From: Parabacteroides chongii
Lineage (GTDB): Bacteria; Bacteroidota; Bacteroidia; Bacteroidales; Tannerellaceae
DNA: 64,000 nucleotides
Assembly: GCF_029581355.1 (NCBI RefSeq)
Contig: NZ_CP120849.1
Coordinates: 3,442,501-3,506,500 of the forward strand
Direction: 5' to 3'
How positions within the stretch are numbered: the stretch's first letter is position 1; each line of letters starts with the position of its first letter. The position numbers were made by a program, and so were the translations under genes. Of the stretch, positions 25,416 through 33,759 are shown piece by piece. The notes below the pieces were generated by a model that searched no databases, was not told the origin of the DNA, and was given only the letters and a program-made list of their open reading frames with translations.

Positions 25416-26330
25416 ATGGAACAGAAGAAGAGTCTTTTAAAATCATGGGTAGAGGCCGCGCGTCCTAAAACACTGCCGGCATCATTAAGTCCGGTGTTGT
25501 TAGCTTGTGTTTTAGCTTGGTGTGAAGGGGTATTCCGGTTGATACCTGCTATTTTGTGTTTTGGAGTGGCTTTGCTGGCACAGATTGCCAGTAATTTTGC
25601 TAATGATTATTTTGATTTTAAGAAAGGAGCGGACAGGGAGGACCGTTTAGGCCCTGAGCGTGCGGTGGCTCAGGGATGGATTACCCCTGGAACGATGCTG
25701 AAAGCTACGTTTATAACGTTAGGCTTTTCTTGTTTATGTGGTTGTATGCTTTTGTTTTATGCCGGCTGGGAGCTTATACCGGTCGGAATTGCCATTGCTC
25801 TTTGTGTGCTGGCCTATTCTGCCGGACCTTTTCCTTTGGCTTATAATGGGTTGGGAGATGTCTGTGTGATATTATTTTACGGGGTTATCCCACTATGTTT
25901 TACTTATTATGTGCAGGCAGGTTCTTTTTCCATGCTGTCTTTCCTGTTGTCGCTGTCGCTGGGATTACTTTCTACGAATATATTGGTAGTCAATAACTAT
26001 AGGGATTATGTGCAGGACAAAGCTGCTCGCAAACGGACTACGATTGTGCTTTTCGGTCGTGGCTTCGGTCGGATCTTTTATCTGATGAATGGAATAGTAG
26101 CTTTTTTGTTGGCTATGCCTTTATTGTTTGAAGCTTCTACATGGGTGTTACTTCTTTTTGCAGCATTCTTTACCTTGTTTATTAAAACCTGGAGGGAGTT
26201 ATACCATTTTGAGGGAAAAGAATTGAATAAGACGTTGGCACATACTGCCAGAAATGTTTTCCTCTTTACTTTACTACTGTCATTATTGTTGTTGTCTTTT
26301 TGGCTTCATCAACCGGAATATGTAGGTTAG
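25416..26330 (+). CDS. menA: 1,4-dihydroxy-2-naphthoate polyprenyltransferase
   Basis: 304 aa from the ATG at 25416. An upstream in-frame ATG at 25368 lies before the -7 box TACTTTTG (25384-25391) and is not credible. The UbiA-type Mg-binding motif NDYFDFKKGAD and the start AARPKTLPASLSPVLL are diagnostic. Eight or nine transmembrane helices follow. It attaches the prenyl chain in menaquinone synthesis at the inner membrane. It is monocistronic here, apart from other men genes. Confidence 0.92.
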   Translation: MEQKKSLLKSWVEAARPKTLPASLSPVLLACVLAWCEGVFRLIPAILCFGVALLAQIASNFANDYFDFKKGADREDRLGPERAVAQGWITPGTMLKATFITLGFSCLCGCMLLFYAGWELIPVGIAIALCVLAYSAGPFPLAYNGLGDVCVILFYGVIPLCFTYYVQAGSFSMLSFLLSLSLGLLSTNILVVNNYRDYVQDKAARKRTTIVLFGRGFGRIFYLMNGIVAFLLAMPLLFEASTWVLLLFAAFFTLFIKTWRELYHFEGKELNKTLAHTARNVFLFTLLLSLLLLSFWLHQPEYVG

Positions 26331-26761
26331 TGTGTTGTTATTCAGATGATATATAGGTGACGCCGGAACTCTTTGGTGGCGTCACGGGTGGTTTTTTATT
26401 CTATAAATTGAAAAAGTCGATCTATATTGTATATAAGTATGAAAGTCATAGCTTTTAATAGCCTAATAAGTAATATATTATATATTCGACCTGGGGCAAC
26501 TATGAATTTGACCTAGGTGAACCGTAGGTTTTACCCAGGTCGAATATGTAGTTGCCCCAGGTCGAAAGGTTAAAAGATAGTGAGTTTTATGTCAGAAAGC
26601 GCTAACTTTAAGTAAAGAAGTCGATAGGATATGACCTAAAAAGCATCAGAATATGGGTGACGCTGTTTTAATCATAGGTGTCACCTTTTAATAGGCTGGT
26701 AATTACTTGTTTATCTTAAATAAATAGGATGGTGACGCTGCTTGTGTAAAACTTAATGTTG
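26331..26761. other. gene-free stretch with palindromic arrays
   Basis: This 431-bp gap between convergent menA and EamA genes holds no credible ORF. It contains GGTGACGCC/GGCGTCAC (26356-26385) with a T-run at 26392-26397 that should terminate menA, the four-unit array A2 (26482-26566), a second GGTGAC/GTCACC pair (26656-26685) and a lone GGTGACGCTG (26731-26740). The GGTGACG words also recur at about 21-22 bp within each pair. Confidence 0.7.
26482..26566. repeat. array A2: four near-palindromes, exact 22-bp period
   Basis: The eight-base cores ACCTGGGG, ACCTAGGT, ACCCAGGT and CCCCAGGT start at 26489, 26511, 26533 and 26555, exactly 22 bp apart. The outer arms TTCGACCTGGGGCAACTA (26485-26502) and its perfect complement (26549-26566) form an 18-bp inverted repeat. 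The third unit (26533-26547) is also complementary to the first over 14 of 15 bases, so alternative pairings compete. Confidence 0.9.
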
Positions 26762-27682
26762 TCATCTCCTGTAATGTAAGAGTTTTCTACGGGTTTCTTT
26801 CAGTCTTTTTTGTATGGTTTTTGACAAAATGATCATTGTGACAGCAATGATTATGAGAAGGATACCGATAGCCAGATTGAAAGTGAATGGTTCGCCGAAC
26901 AGTAACACACCTACAAAAACAGCGGTGACAGGTTCCATTGCTCCGAGTACGGCTGTGAGTGTACCGCCGATATTGTGTACTGCCAGAACAAGCGTAATGT
27001 TGGAGATGACTGTCGGAACAATGGCAAGCAGTATCAGGTTGATAACCGACATAGCGTCGGGTATGGGTTGTATGCCTTCGTTGGTACTTGCTTTGATGGC
27101 GAACAGGAGGGTACTGACGATGAATACGTAGAAAGTCAGTTTCCTGCCGGTCATAGTATGTACCCTCGATTTGTTGACAGTGGTGATGTAAAGTGCATAA
27201 CCGACGGCTGAAAGCAACACGATAAAAACGCCCAATGCACTCAGTTTCATTTCCCCTTCATTGATAGACAGACGGGCAACCCCGCAGATCGCCAGGCAAA
27301 TCGCCATCAACGTGACCCATGATGTCTTTTCGCGGAAAAACACCAGCATGAGGAGGGTGACGAATATAGGATAGGTGAAATGTAATGTTGTAGCTATCCC
27401 TGCCGACATGAAATTATATCCCCAGAAAAGGAACATGGCGGATGCCGTGTAAAAGAAGCCGAGCAATATCAGTACGGGAATATCTTTTTTGTCGATACGC
27501 ATGGATTCTTTTTTCACCGCCATGATACCGACAAGGGCAATCGATGCAAAAAGGAAACGGTAGAACAGGATCGAATCGAACTGCATCCCCTTCGCCATCA
27601 GCGGCAATGTAAATAATGGTATCAAACCGAATGTAGCCGAAGTGGCAATGCCGTATACGAATCCTTTCAAATTGCTGTTCAT
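26762..27682 (-). CDS. EamA/DMT-family transporter
   Basis: 306 aa, ten transmembrane helices in two EamA repeats. Typical features are the first-helix stretch GIATSATFGLIPLFTLPLM, the loop after helix 3-4 and the second-repeat ending LGAMEPVTAVFVGVLLFGE. Members export metabolites or amino acids; the substrate is not evident. It is monocistronic with a palindromic repeat upstream. Confidence 0.9.
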   Translation of the reverse strand: MNSNLKGFVYGIATSATFGLIPLFTLPLMAKGMQFDSILFYRFLFASIALVGIMAVKKESMRIDKKDIPVLILLGFFYTASAMFLFWGYNFMSAGIATTLHFTYPIFVTLLMLVFFREKTSWVTLMAICLAICGVARLSINEGEMKLSALGVFIVLLSAVGYALYITTVNKSRVHTMTGRKLTFYVFIVSTLLFAIKASTNEGIQPIPDAMSVINLILLAIVPTVISNITLVLAVHNIGGTLTAVLGAMEPVTAVFVGVLLFGEPFTFNLAIGILLIIIAVTMIILSKTIQKRLKETRRKLLHYRR

Positions 27683-27728
27683 CTTTTTACCTTTTTCTGA
27701 TTGCTAAAACGGCTGCAAATATACGAAA

Positions 27729-27843
27729 ATATTAGGGAACGCAGATGACGCAGAATACACAGAAGCTCGCAGATATTTTATTTAAAAGAAAAAATTAATC
27801 TGCGTACCTCTGTGTATTCTGCGTCATCTGCGTTCCCTAATAT
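27729..27843. repeat. dispersed palindromic repeat, family P, copy 2
   Basis: The ends ATATTAGGG (27729-27737) and CCCTAATAT (27835-27843) are complementary, and the arms AACGCAGATGACGCAGAAT and ATTCTGCGTCATCTGCGTT pair almost throughout, with an AT-rich loop. The core words match copy 1 at 16308-16385. It separates the EamA and DJ-1 genes. Confidence 0.85.
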
Positions 27844-27855
27844 AGTCTTTGTTTT

Positions 27856-28401
27856 TTATAACAGCAACCCAGCCGCCACTTCTTCAGCCACAGCTTCGCT
27901 CTTAATAGCTGCAACTAAGGCAAGGGCAAAGTTCATAACTAATCCGGGACCTTTGCCGGTAATCACATTGTCGGAAACTTCAACAGCTTCACCGGTTACA
28001 TTAGCTCCGATCAGTTTCGGTTCGAAGCCCGGATAGCAGGTAGCGTTACGGTCTTTTAGCAATCCCAATCCGCCTAGTACCATCGGAGCTGCACAGATGG
28101 CGGCAACGATCTTTCCTTCACGGTATTGCTGCAACAGGGCTTCTTTTACCGGCTCCGAATCATTCAGGTTGGCTGCTCCGGGCATACCGCCGGGCAGTAC
28201 AAGTGCATCGGCTCCGGCCAGGTCTGCTTTTCCCAGCGTTGTATCAGCGGTAACCGGAACATTATGTGCTCCTGTTACAACAGGATTGTCTGTGATGGAA
28301 ACAGTTGTCACTTCGATACCTCCGCGGCGCAGGATATCGACTGTGCCCAGGGCTTCCATTTCTTCGAAGCCGTTGGCTAAAAATACAATTGCTTTCTTCA
28401 T
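27856..28401 (-). CDS. DJ-1/PfpI family protein
   Basis: 181 aa. Nucleophile-elbow Cys103 in AAICAAP and an acidic residue near Glu15 (GFEEMEALG) are the DJ-1 hallmarks; VLPGGMPGAANL is also typical. Members act as glyoxalase III/deglycase-like enzymes or redox-protected chaperones. It lies downstream of tonB on the same strand with a short AGTTGAC/GTCAACT palindrome between, and may be read from the TonB operon. Confidence 0.93.
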   Translation of the reverse strand: MKKAIVFLANGFEEMEALGTVDILRRGGIEVTTVSITDNPVVTGAHNVPVTADTTLGKADLAGADALVLPGGMPGAANLNDSEPVKEALLQQYREGKIVAAICAAPMVLGGLGLLKDRNATCYPGFEPKLIGANVTGEAVEVSDNVITGKGPGLVMNFALALVAAIKSEAVAEEVAAGLLL

Positions 28402-28414
28402 ATTACCTCCTTTT

Positions 28415-28436
28415 TTAGTTGACAGTTGTCAACTTA
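28415..28436. repeat. short palindrome AGTTGACAGTTGTCAACT
   Basis: A near-perfect 18-bp palindrome between tonB and the DJ-1 gene. The words AGTTGACAAGTGACAGTTGACAG occur again at 16231-16253, suggesting remnants of a dispersed repeat. Confidence 0.5.
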
Positions 28437-29270
28437 TTTAAGTTTATACACATAGGTTATCGTACCGCTCTGGTTGTTTGCCCCGTTGATGCTATTGAAC
28501 TTAGCACGTTTGGCGGCATCCAACGCACTTTTACGCATGGAAGCGTTGTCGATGTTGGTACCTCTACCTATTTCTGTAAATATTACATTCCCTTTCGGGT
28601 CTACTGTAATGTTGATCACGATCTTTCCTTCTTCCTGGATCGTGTAAGCGGGGCGGGGCAAGCCTCCGGCTCCGATAGAACGACCGTTCAGGTTGAATGA
28701 ACCGTATCCGCCTACGCCTTCGTTGGCTCCGTGGTCGGAGTTGCCGAACGGACTTCCCTGGTTACCTGTACCGCTTTCTGCATCGCCCTGGCTGTTTCCT
28801 TCAGCACCGCCGATACCGAATGCTCCGGCAACACGGTTGCTGATGGCCTGCTCTTTCTTGCGACGTTCTTCTTCCAGGCGTTTCTTTTCGGCCTCTTCCC
28901 GTTTGCGGCGATCCTCTTCCTCTTTCCGTTTACGCTCTTCTTCCTTCTTGCGTTGCTCTTCTTTCTTTTTAGCATCTGCTATGGCAACACTCTCTTCGAT
29001 GTCCTGCGTGATCACTTCCTCTTTCGGTGTTTCTACCGGCGGAGTGGGTGGCGGTGGAGGAGTGGTCGTCTCCTGGGGCAGTTCCTGTCCGGTGTATTTA
29101 GGTTCGAAGGTACCGGCGGCGGAGTTTACATTCCCGAAGTTGACAAGGACACCCCCGTCTTCTTCCGGAATTTCCGTACGTAGTACCGTGAACAACAGGA
29201 TCAGGAAGATCGCCAGGTGAAATGCGACCGAACCGGTTATACTGTATATGTCATCTTTGTTGAATTTCAT
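28434..29270 (-). CDS. TonB-family energy transducer
   Basis: 278 aa. One N-terminal membrane helix (about 13-33), a Pro-rich spacer (TTPPPPPTPPVE), a long Lys/Arg/Glu-rich coiled coil (about 95-150), a Gly-rich linker and a C-terminal TonB-like domain with GKIVINITVDPKGNV. It transmits inner-membrane proton force to outer-membrane receptors. It lies directly after exbD (5-base gap) in the order exbB-exbD-tonB. Confidence 0.9.
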   Translation of the reverse strand: MKFNKDDIYSITGSVAFHLAIFLILLFTVLRTEIPEEDGGVLVNFGNVNSAAGTFEPKYTGQELPQETTTPPPPPTPPVETPKEEVITQDIEESVAIADAKKKEEQRKKEEERKRKEEEDRRKREEAEKKRLEEERRKKEQAISNRVAGAFGIGGAEGNSQGDAESGTGNQGSPFGNSDHGANEGVGGYGSFNLNGRSIGAGGLPRPAYTIQEEGKIVINITVDPKGNVIFTEIGRGTNIDNASMRKSALDAAKRAKFNSINGANNQSGTITYVYKLK

Positions 29271-29275
29271 ATCTG

Positions 29276-29686
29276 TTATTTCTGCGCACGGGTGGCAAGC
29301 ACCATCTTGAATTTGTTTTCGTTCGCTATGTTCAGGATCTTTACGATTTCTTTATAAGGAACTGTCTCGTCTGCATAAAGGGCGACGAACATTTCGGGCT
29401 CTTTTGCGTAACTGTCTTGCAGGAACGGGGTGATCTCGTCGAACGTGACCTGCGTTTCCCGCTGGTTACCGAATGCTACGTAGTAATTCAGGTTGGCATC
29501 GATGGTAACCCGCGTGAGCGGTTTGGCTGCCGTCTGCTTCTTCGCCTGCGGCAATGTTACCTTGATGGCATTCGGAATGACTACCGTAGAGGTGACCATA
29601 AAGAAGATCAGCAGCAGGAATATGACGTCGGTCATGGAGGCCATGCTGAAGGCTTCGTTTACTTTTGTTCTTCGTTTTAGTGCCAT
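29276..29686 (-). CDS. exbD: ExbD/TolR biopolymer transport protein
   Basis: 136 aa. A basic N-terminus, one membrane helix with the essential Asp20 at its start (SMTDVIFLLLIFFMV), then a periplasmic domain with KVTLPQA and VTIDANLNYYV. It works with ExbB to power TonB. It lies between exbB and tonB; the exbB-exbD gap carries a family Q palindromic repeat. Confidence 0.95.
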   Translation of the reverse strand: MALKRRTKVNEAFSMASMTDVIFLLLIFFMVTSTVVIPNAIKVTLPQAKKQTAAKPLTRVTIDANLNYYVAFGNQRETQVTFDEITPFLQDSYAKEPEMFVALYADETVPYKEIVKILNIANENKFKMVLATRAQK

Positions 29687-29691
29687 TTTGT

Positions 29692-29765
29692 AATTGATAA
29701 TTGAAAATTGAAAGTTGAAAATTAGGTGTATGGATAATTTTCAATTTTCAATTTTCCATTTTTAA
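29692..29765. repeat. dispersed palindromic repeat, family Q, copy 1
   Basis: The left arm is built of AATTGAAAATTGA words (29692-29723) and the right arm of TTTTCAATTTTCAATTTT (29736-29760). It occupies the whole gap between exbB and exbD. The same words recur at 31976-32060 and 37961-38045. Confidence 0.85.
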
Positions 29766-30476
29766 TTAATTAGCCGGTTCGTTCAATAAATCCATAAATT
29801 CCATGGTGCGGGCTTCCATCTTGTTCACTACGTTATCGACCTGTGAAACCAGGTAGTTGTAAGCAAACAGGGTGATGATACCGACTACCAGACCGCCGAC
29901 GGTGGTTACAAGTGCTTCGTAAATACCTCCGGACAATAAGGATACGTCAACGTTCGTTCCGGCATTCGCCATATCGAAGAAGGCGCGTACCATACCGGTT
30001 ACCGTTCCGAGGAAACCCAACATAGGAGCTCCGGCAGCTGTCGTAGCGATCAGCGGAAAGCCTTTTTCGAGTTTCGCAATTTCCAGGTTACCCACGTTTT
30101 CGATGGCAACGAGTACATCGTTCATCGGGCGTCCCAGACGGGTGATACCCTTTTCGATCATACGGGCGGAAGGGGTGTTGGTGCTACGGCACAGGTTCAG
30201 CGCCGAGTCCACTTTCCCTTCGTGGATATAGTCTTTGATACGGTTCATGAAATTCTGATCTTCTTTACCCGCACGGCGGATAACTAATAAACGCTGGATG
30301 AAGATGTAGCCTGCCATTAGTGATAACAGCAATAGTACAACCATGATCCACCCTCCTTTGAATGCAAGGTCTATTACATTGATCTCTGCTTCAGTGGGGA
30401 CTGTTACTGCCGTCAGATCCGGCATCTGCTCTGCTGTCTGTGCCCCTACTGCCTGTAGGGAAAGTAAAATACTCAT
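29766..30476 (-). CDS. exbB: ExbB/TolQ/MotA proton-channel protein
   Basis: 236 aa with three membrane helices: GGWIMVVLLLLSLMAGYIFIQ, then the conserved pair ATTAAGAPMLGFLGTVTGMV and LVTTVGGLVVGIITLFAYNY. These form the proton channel that drives TonB. The N-terminal segment before residue 15 resembles a signal sequence, as in many Bacteroidetes homologues. It lies 36 bases after pdxJ. Confidence 0.93.
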   Translation of the reverse strand: MSILLSLQAVGAQTAEQMPDLTAVTVPTEAEINVIDLAFKGGWIMVVLLLLSLMAGYIFIQRLLVIRRAGKEDQNFMNRIKDYIHEGKVDSALNLCRSTNTPSARMIEKGITRLGRPMNDVLVAIENVGNLEIAKLEKGFPLIATTAAGAPMLGFLGTVTGMVRAFFDMANAGTNVDVSLLSGGIYEALVTTVGGLVVGIITLFAYNYLVSQVDNVVNKMEARTMEFMDLLNEPAN

Positions 30477-30512
30477 AGATTTGTATACTTATTCGTTAAT
30501 ATTAGTTCGTTC

Positions 30513-31229
30513 TTATTGTTGCAAGCATGCTTTATATAATGAAATGGTCTCCTGCAATCCGTGATACAACGCGTCGCAGATCAGGGCATGACCGATGGAA
30601 ACCTCTTCCAGCCAGGGTATGTTCTGACTGAACCACGCCAGGTTTTCCAGGCTCAGGTCGTGGCCCGCATTGACTCCCATTCCCAGATTCTTTGCCAGTT
30701 GTGCGGCAGCAACGAAAGGAGCGATGGCTTCTTCCTTGTTTACCGGGTAATTGGTCGCATAAGGCTCTGTGTACAGTTCGATGCGGTCGGTACCTGTTTT
30801 TGCCGCCAGTTCGATGTTGGCCAGGTCGGTTCCAACGAAGATAGAAGTGCGGATTCCCTGAGCCGTGAACGTATCGACCAGTTCACTCAACAAGTCGAAG
30901 TTAGCCTTTACATCCCAACCGGCATTGGAGGTGATGGCATCGGGTGCATCCGGAACCAGTGTCACCTGTGTCGGTTTTACTTTTAATACCAGGTCTATAA
31001 AATTGTTACAAGGATACCCTTCAATGTTAAATTCTGTCCTGATAAGAGGTTTCAACGCGTACACGTCACTGTATTTGATATGTCGTTCGTCCGGACGTGG
31101 ATGGACTGTAATTCCTTGTGCACCGAAATTTTCGCAATCTTGAGCTACTTTTAAAATGTCAGGCATGTTACCTCCGCGTGCGTTACGGATGGTTGCAACC
31201 TTGTTAATGTTTACACTTAAATTTGTCAT
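30513..31229 (-). CDS. pdxJ: pyridoxine 5'-phosphate synthase
   Basis: 238 aa, full length. Signatures: [17 protein letters not shown] at the N-terminus, [13 protein letters not shown], and [12 protein letters not shown] in the phosphate-binding end of the TIM barrel. It condenses 1-deoxyxylulose 5-phosphate with 3-amino-2-oxopropyl phosphate in vitamin B6 synthesis. It heads the pdxJ-exbB-exbD-tonB run conserved in Bacteroidales. Confidence 0.96.
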   Translation of the reverse strand: MTNLSVNINKVATIRNARGGNMPDILKVAQDCENFGAQGITVHPRPDERHIKYSDVYALKPLIRTEFNIEGYPCNNFIDLVLKVKPTQVTLVPDAPDAITSNAGWDVKANFDLLSELVDTFTAQGIRTSIFVGTDLANIELAAKTGTDRIELYTEPYATNYPVNKEEAIAPFVAAAQLAKNLGMGVNAGHDLSLENLAWFSQNIPWLEEVSIGHALICDALYHGLQETISLYKACLQQ

Positions 31230-31258
31230 CGTATATCGTTATATCTTTTTTCTTTCAT

Positions 31259-31266
31259 TACATTTG
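31259..31266 (+). promoter_or_regulatory. -7 box TACATTTG for the CBS-nadK pair
   Basis: It fits TAnnTTTG in the divergent region between pdxJ and the CBS protein gene; the leader to the ATG at 31315 would be about 42 nt. The -33 position lacks a clear TTTG. Confidence 0.4.
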
Positions 31267-31314
31267 CACAAAAGTATCGGCAAATTTAGCAGAATTAAGG
31301 GAATTAACAGAATA

Positions 31315-31974
31315 ATGTTGGTGAAAGATTTCATAACGAAGGAACTTCCCGTGTTAAAAAGTTTTGACACAGGGGAATACGCGTTGGCATTGATGGATGA
31401 TTTTAAGTTAAAACATCTGCCTTTGTTGAGCGAGGGGATATACCGTTGCCTGATTTCGGAAAAGGATCTGATGGCTATGCCTGATCCTGCGGCAACGATT
31501 GGCGAGCCAGTTCTGTTTGCTCCCAGTGTGATGGAGAATACGCATATCCACGAGGCGCTTGCGCTGATCGCCCGCTACCAGTTGAGCCTGTTGCCGGTGG
31601 TCAGTCCGGAAGGGGAGTATCAGGGGGCGATTACAAGAGAGAAACTGATCGATATTCTTTCGGAATTGTGTAATGCCGAAACTTCGGGCAGTGTGTTTGT
31701 CCTGGAGGTGATGCCGCAGGATTATTCACTGACGGATATTGCCCGTTTGATCGAATCGAATAATGCGCATGTATTGAATCTGCTTTCGTACACGGATAAA
31801 GATACCGGAAGGTTACATCTTATTATTAAGATCGACCTGGAGGATGCTTCGCCGGTGATCCGTAGTTTCGAGCGTTTCAATTATACCGTCCTCTATTATT
31901 TCATGGAAAAAGGGATGGTGGATGATCTGTTGCAGCAGCGGATGAACGAGTTGTTGCATTATATGAACATTTAA
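31315..31974 (+). CDS. CBS-domain protein
   Basis: 219 aa from the ATG at 31315; longer in-frame starts would overlap pdxJ on the other strand and precede the promoter. Two CBS motifs span about residues 1-55 and 65-125 (VMENTHIHEALALIARYQLSLLPVV), followed by an ACT-like region (LIESNNAHVLNLLSY...LIIKIDLED). Such proteins sense adenosyl nucleotides. It lies just before nadK, a linkage conserved in Bacteroidetes. Confidence 0.85.
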   Translation: MLVKDFITKELPVLKSFDTGEYALALMDDFKLKHLPLLSEGIYRCLISEKDLMAMPDPAATIGEPVLFAPSVMENTHIHEALALIARYQLSLLPVVSPEGEYQGAITREKLIDILSELCNAETSGSVFVLEVMPQDYSLTDIARLIESNNAHVLNLLSYTDKDTGRLHLIIKIDLEDASPVIRSFERFNYTVLYYFMEKGMVDDLLQQRMNELLHYMNI

Positions 31975-31975
31975 T

Positions 31976-32060
31976 AAATTGAAAATTGAGAATTGAGAAT
32001 TGAAAATTAGTAATGTGTTCAGCTCTTAATTCTCAATTTTCAATTTTCAATTTTCAATTA
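31976..32060. repeat. dispersed palindromic repeat, family Q, copy 2
   Basis: Arms of AATTGAAAATTGAGAATTGA (31977-32010) and the complementary TCTCAATTTTCAATTTTCAA (32031-32057) flank a 16-base centre. It fills the whole gap between the CBS gene and nadK, ending one base before the nadK start codon, so the nadK ribosome-binding region lies within the stem. Confidence 0.88.
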
Positions 32061-32061
32061 T

Positions 32062-32937
32062 ATGAAGGTAGGTATTTTTGGCAGCGAGTATCAGGTCGAG
32101 AAACAAAGTCAGATAAAACGGTTGTTTGAAAAGCTGATATCGCAGGAGGCGGAGATCTATGTGGATGTCCGTTTTTATAATTTTCTGGCTGATGGCCTGA
32201 ATTATGAACCTCCCATTGCAGGATTGCTGACGGACGATCATTTTGATCTCGATGTAGCTCTGAGCGTCGGTGGCGACGGTACGTTTCTGCGGACGGCGGC
32301 ACGTGTGAACCGTCAGGATATCCCTATACTGGGTATTAATACCGGACGGCTGGGATTTCTTGCCGATGTGGGAGGTAATGATATAGAGGATACGCTGGAC
32401 GAATTGTTCAAGAACTATTATAAGATAGAAGAACGCACGCTGTTGAGGCTTTATACGGAAGGGCGGGTATTTCGCGGTTACAATTATGCCTTGAATGAGA
32501 TTGCGATCCTAAAGCGCGATACCTCTTCGATGATCACGATCCATACTTCCCTGAATGATGAATACCTGGCATCTTATCAGGCTGACGGTCTGTTGATCGC
32601 AACGCCGACAGGTTCGACTGCTTATTCCATGAGTGTGAACGGTCCGATCATCATTCCCCAAAGCAAAAATCTGGTACTGAGTCCTGTTGCGCCCCATTCC
32701 CTGAATGTGCGTCCGCTGATCATACCGGATAACTATACGATCACGCTAGGGGTAGAAAGTCGTAACAAATCCTTTCTGATCTCCCTGGACGGTCGTTCGG
32801 AAGTTTTTCCGGCAGGTATCCAGTTGACGATAACAAAAGCCGATTATACCACGAAGGTGATAAAAAGATATAATCATACCTTCTATCAGACACTTCGTGA
32901 GAAGCTGATGTGGGGAGCCGATGCAAGAATGAAGTAG
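32062..32937 (+). CDS. nadK: NAD kinase
   Basis: 291 aa. GGDGTFLRTAARV holds the conserved GGDG with the catalytic Asp; NEIAI and DGLLIATPTGSTAYSMSVNG complete the family pattern. It phosphorylates NAD to NADP in the cytoplasm. The start codon abuts a long palindromic repeat that could mask it in mRNA read through from the CBS gene. Confidence 0.96.
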   Translation: MKVGIFGSEYQVEKQSQIKRLFEKLISQEAEIYVDVRFYNFLADGLNYEPPIAGLLTDDHFDLDVALSVGGDGTFLRTAARVNRQDIPILGINTGRLGFLADVGGNDIEDTLDELFKNYYKIEERTLLRLYTEGRVFRGYNYALNEIAILKRDTSSMITIHTSLNDEYLASYQADGLLIATPTGSTAYSMSVNGPIIIPQSKNLVLSPVAPHSLNVRPLIIPDNYTITLGVESRNKSFLISLDGRSEVFPAGIQLTITKADYTTKVIKRYNHTFYQTLREKLMWGADARMK

Positions 32938-33051
32938 CGTTAGAAGAGGTCAAACTGTTCTAGAAAGATGTTTTATAGCATGTATTTGTTAAACCTGGTT
33001 AAATAAATGAGATTTCCAAGTGAAATATTATGCTGCATAACATAAAACCTC

Positions 33052-33059
33052 TATATTTG
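33052..33059 (+). promoter_or_regulatory. -7 box TATATTTG for the small RNA
   Basis: An exact TAnnTTTG box. Transcription would begin near 33066, just at the start of the conserved segment of the small RNA. Confidence 0.55.
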
Positions 33060-33065
33060 CATCGT

Positions 33066-33133
33066 GTTTTTCATGGTATTAGATTTAAGGTTAACAATGA
33101 AGATTGGCTGTCCGTGATGGATAGCCTTTTTTT
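33066..33133 (+). ncRNA. small RNA resembling the Bacteroidales-1 family
   Basis: Between nadK and the FHA gene a short transcript unit is evident: -7 box at 33052-33059, then CATGGTATTAGATTTAAGG (33073-33090) and GTTAACAATGAAGATTGG, then a terminator hairpin GGCTGTCC (33106-33113) with GGATAGCC (33119-33126) and a run of T. The central words are ones I know from many Bacteroidales intergenic regions and associate with the Rfam Bacteroidales-1 RNA. No ORF of note is inside. Family assignment is from memory; the promoter and terminator are seen directly. Confidence 0.6.
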
Positions 33134-33173
33134 CGTTTATAGCCTATCGGTCTTTATATCCGTAGAAAAAACT

Positions 33174-33181
33174 TATCTTTG
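33174..33181 (+). promoter_or_regulatory. -7 box TATCTTTG for the FHA gene
   Basis: A consensus -7 box, with TTTA at about the -33 position, 36 bases before the ATG at 33217. Confidence 0.5.
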
Positions 33182-33216
33182 TACCCCTGTTAAACGTAAA
33201 TGCTTCAAATAAAGAT

Positions 33217-33759
33217 ATGAAAAGAATATTCTGCCCCAAATGTGATAATCAGTTATCGTTCGATGAAACCAAATATCCGGATGGAAAGATTTTGGCTTTT
33301 GTATGTCCGCAATGCGGATCGCAGTTCAAGATAAAGCTGGGACGTAAGACGGTCCGTACGGAGTCCGGCCAGGAAAAAGAGGTGAAGGAACCTGATTTTT
33401 CTTGCGGTTATATTACTGTGATCGAAAATACGTTTGGTTTTAAACAGGAACTGCCGCTTGTGATGGGCGATAATATGATAGGACGAAGGAATAAAGATAC
33501 GGAAGGTGTGGATGTGCCTATCATTACCAGTGATCCGAGTGTGGGACGCAAACATTGTATTATTAATGTAAAAGAAGATAAGCAGGGAAAATTGATTTAT
33601 ACCTTGCGTGATAATGAGAGTATGACCGGTACATTCCTTCGCAGTGTACTTTTAGGAAAAAAAGAACAGGTGCGTATCGGGGAAGGAGCTATTGTGACGA
33701 TCGGTGCGACTACTTTTATACTTCATGTTCCGGGAGGGGAAGAAGAGGAAGATTTTTAA
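33217..33759 (+). CDS. zinc-ribbon plus FHA domain protein
   Basis: 180 aa. The N-terminus carries a four-Cys zinc ribbon, CPKC (about 6-9) and CPQC (about 32-35). An FHA domain follows (about 75-175) with MIGRRNKDTEGVDVPI, SDPSVGRKHCII and NESMTGTFLRS, the residues that contact phosphothreonine. It probably binds a phosphorylated partner in the cytoplasm. No kinase or secretion genes are adjacent. Confidence 0.85.
   Translation: MKRIFCPKCDNQLSFDETKYPDGKILAFVCPQCGSQFKIKLGRKTVRTESGQEKEVKEPDFSCGYITVIENTFGFKQELPLVMGDNMIGRRNKDTEGVDVPIITSDPSVGRKHCIINVKEDKQGKLIYTLRDNESMTGTFLRSVLLGKKEQVRIGEGAIVTIGATTFILHVPGGEEEEDF

Noticed and set aside
26482..26566. Array A2 as a simple terminator for the EamA gene
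   Set aside because: It has four equally spaced units with several competing pairings and no T-run, and menA already has a hairpin with T-run at 26356-26397.
28693..29220. A 175-residue plus-strand Ser/Arg-rich frame
   Set aside because: Shadow of the repetitive coiled-coil part of tonB; low complexity mirrors the Lys/Glu codons.
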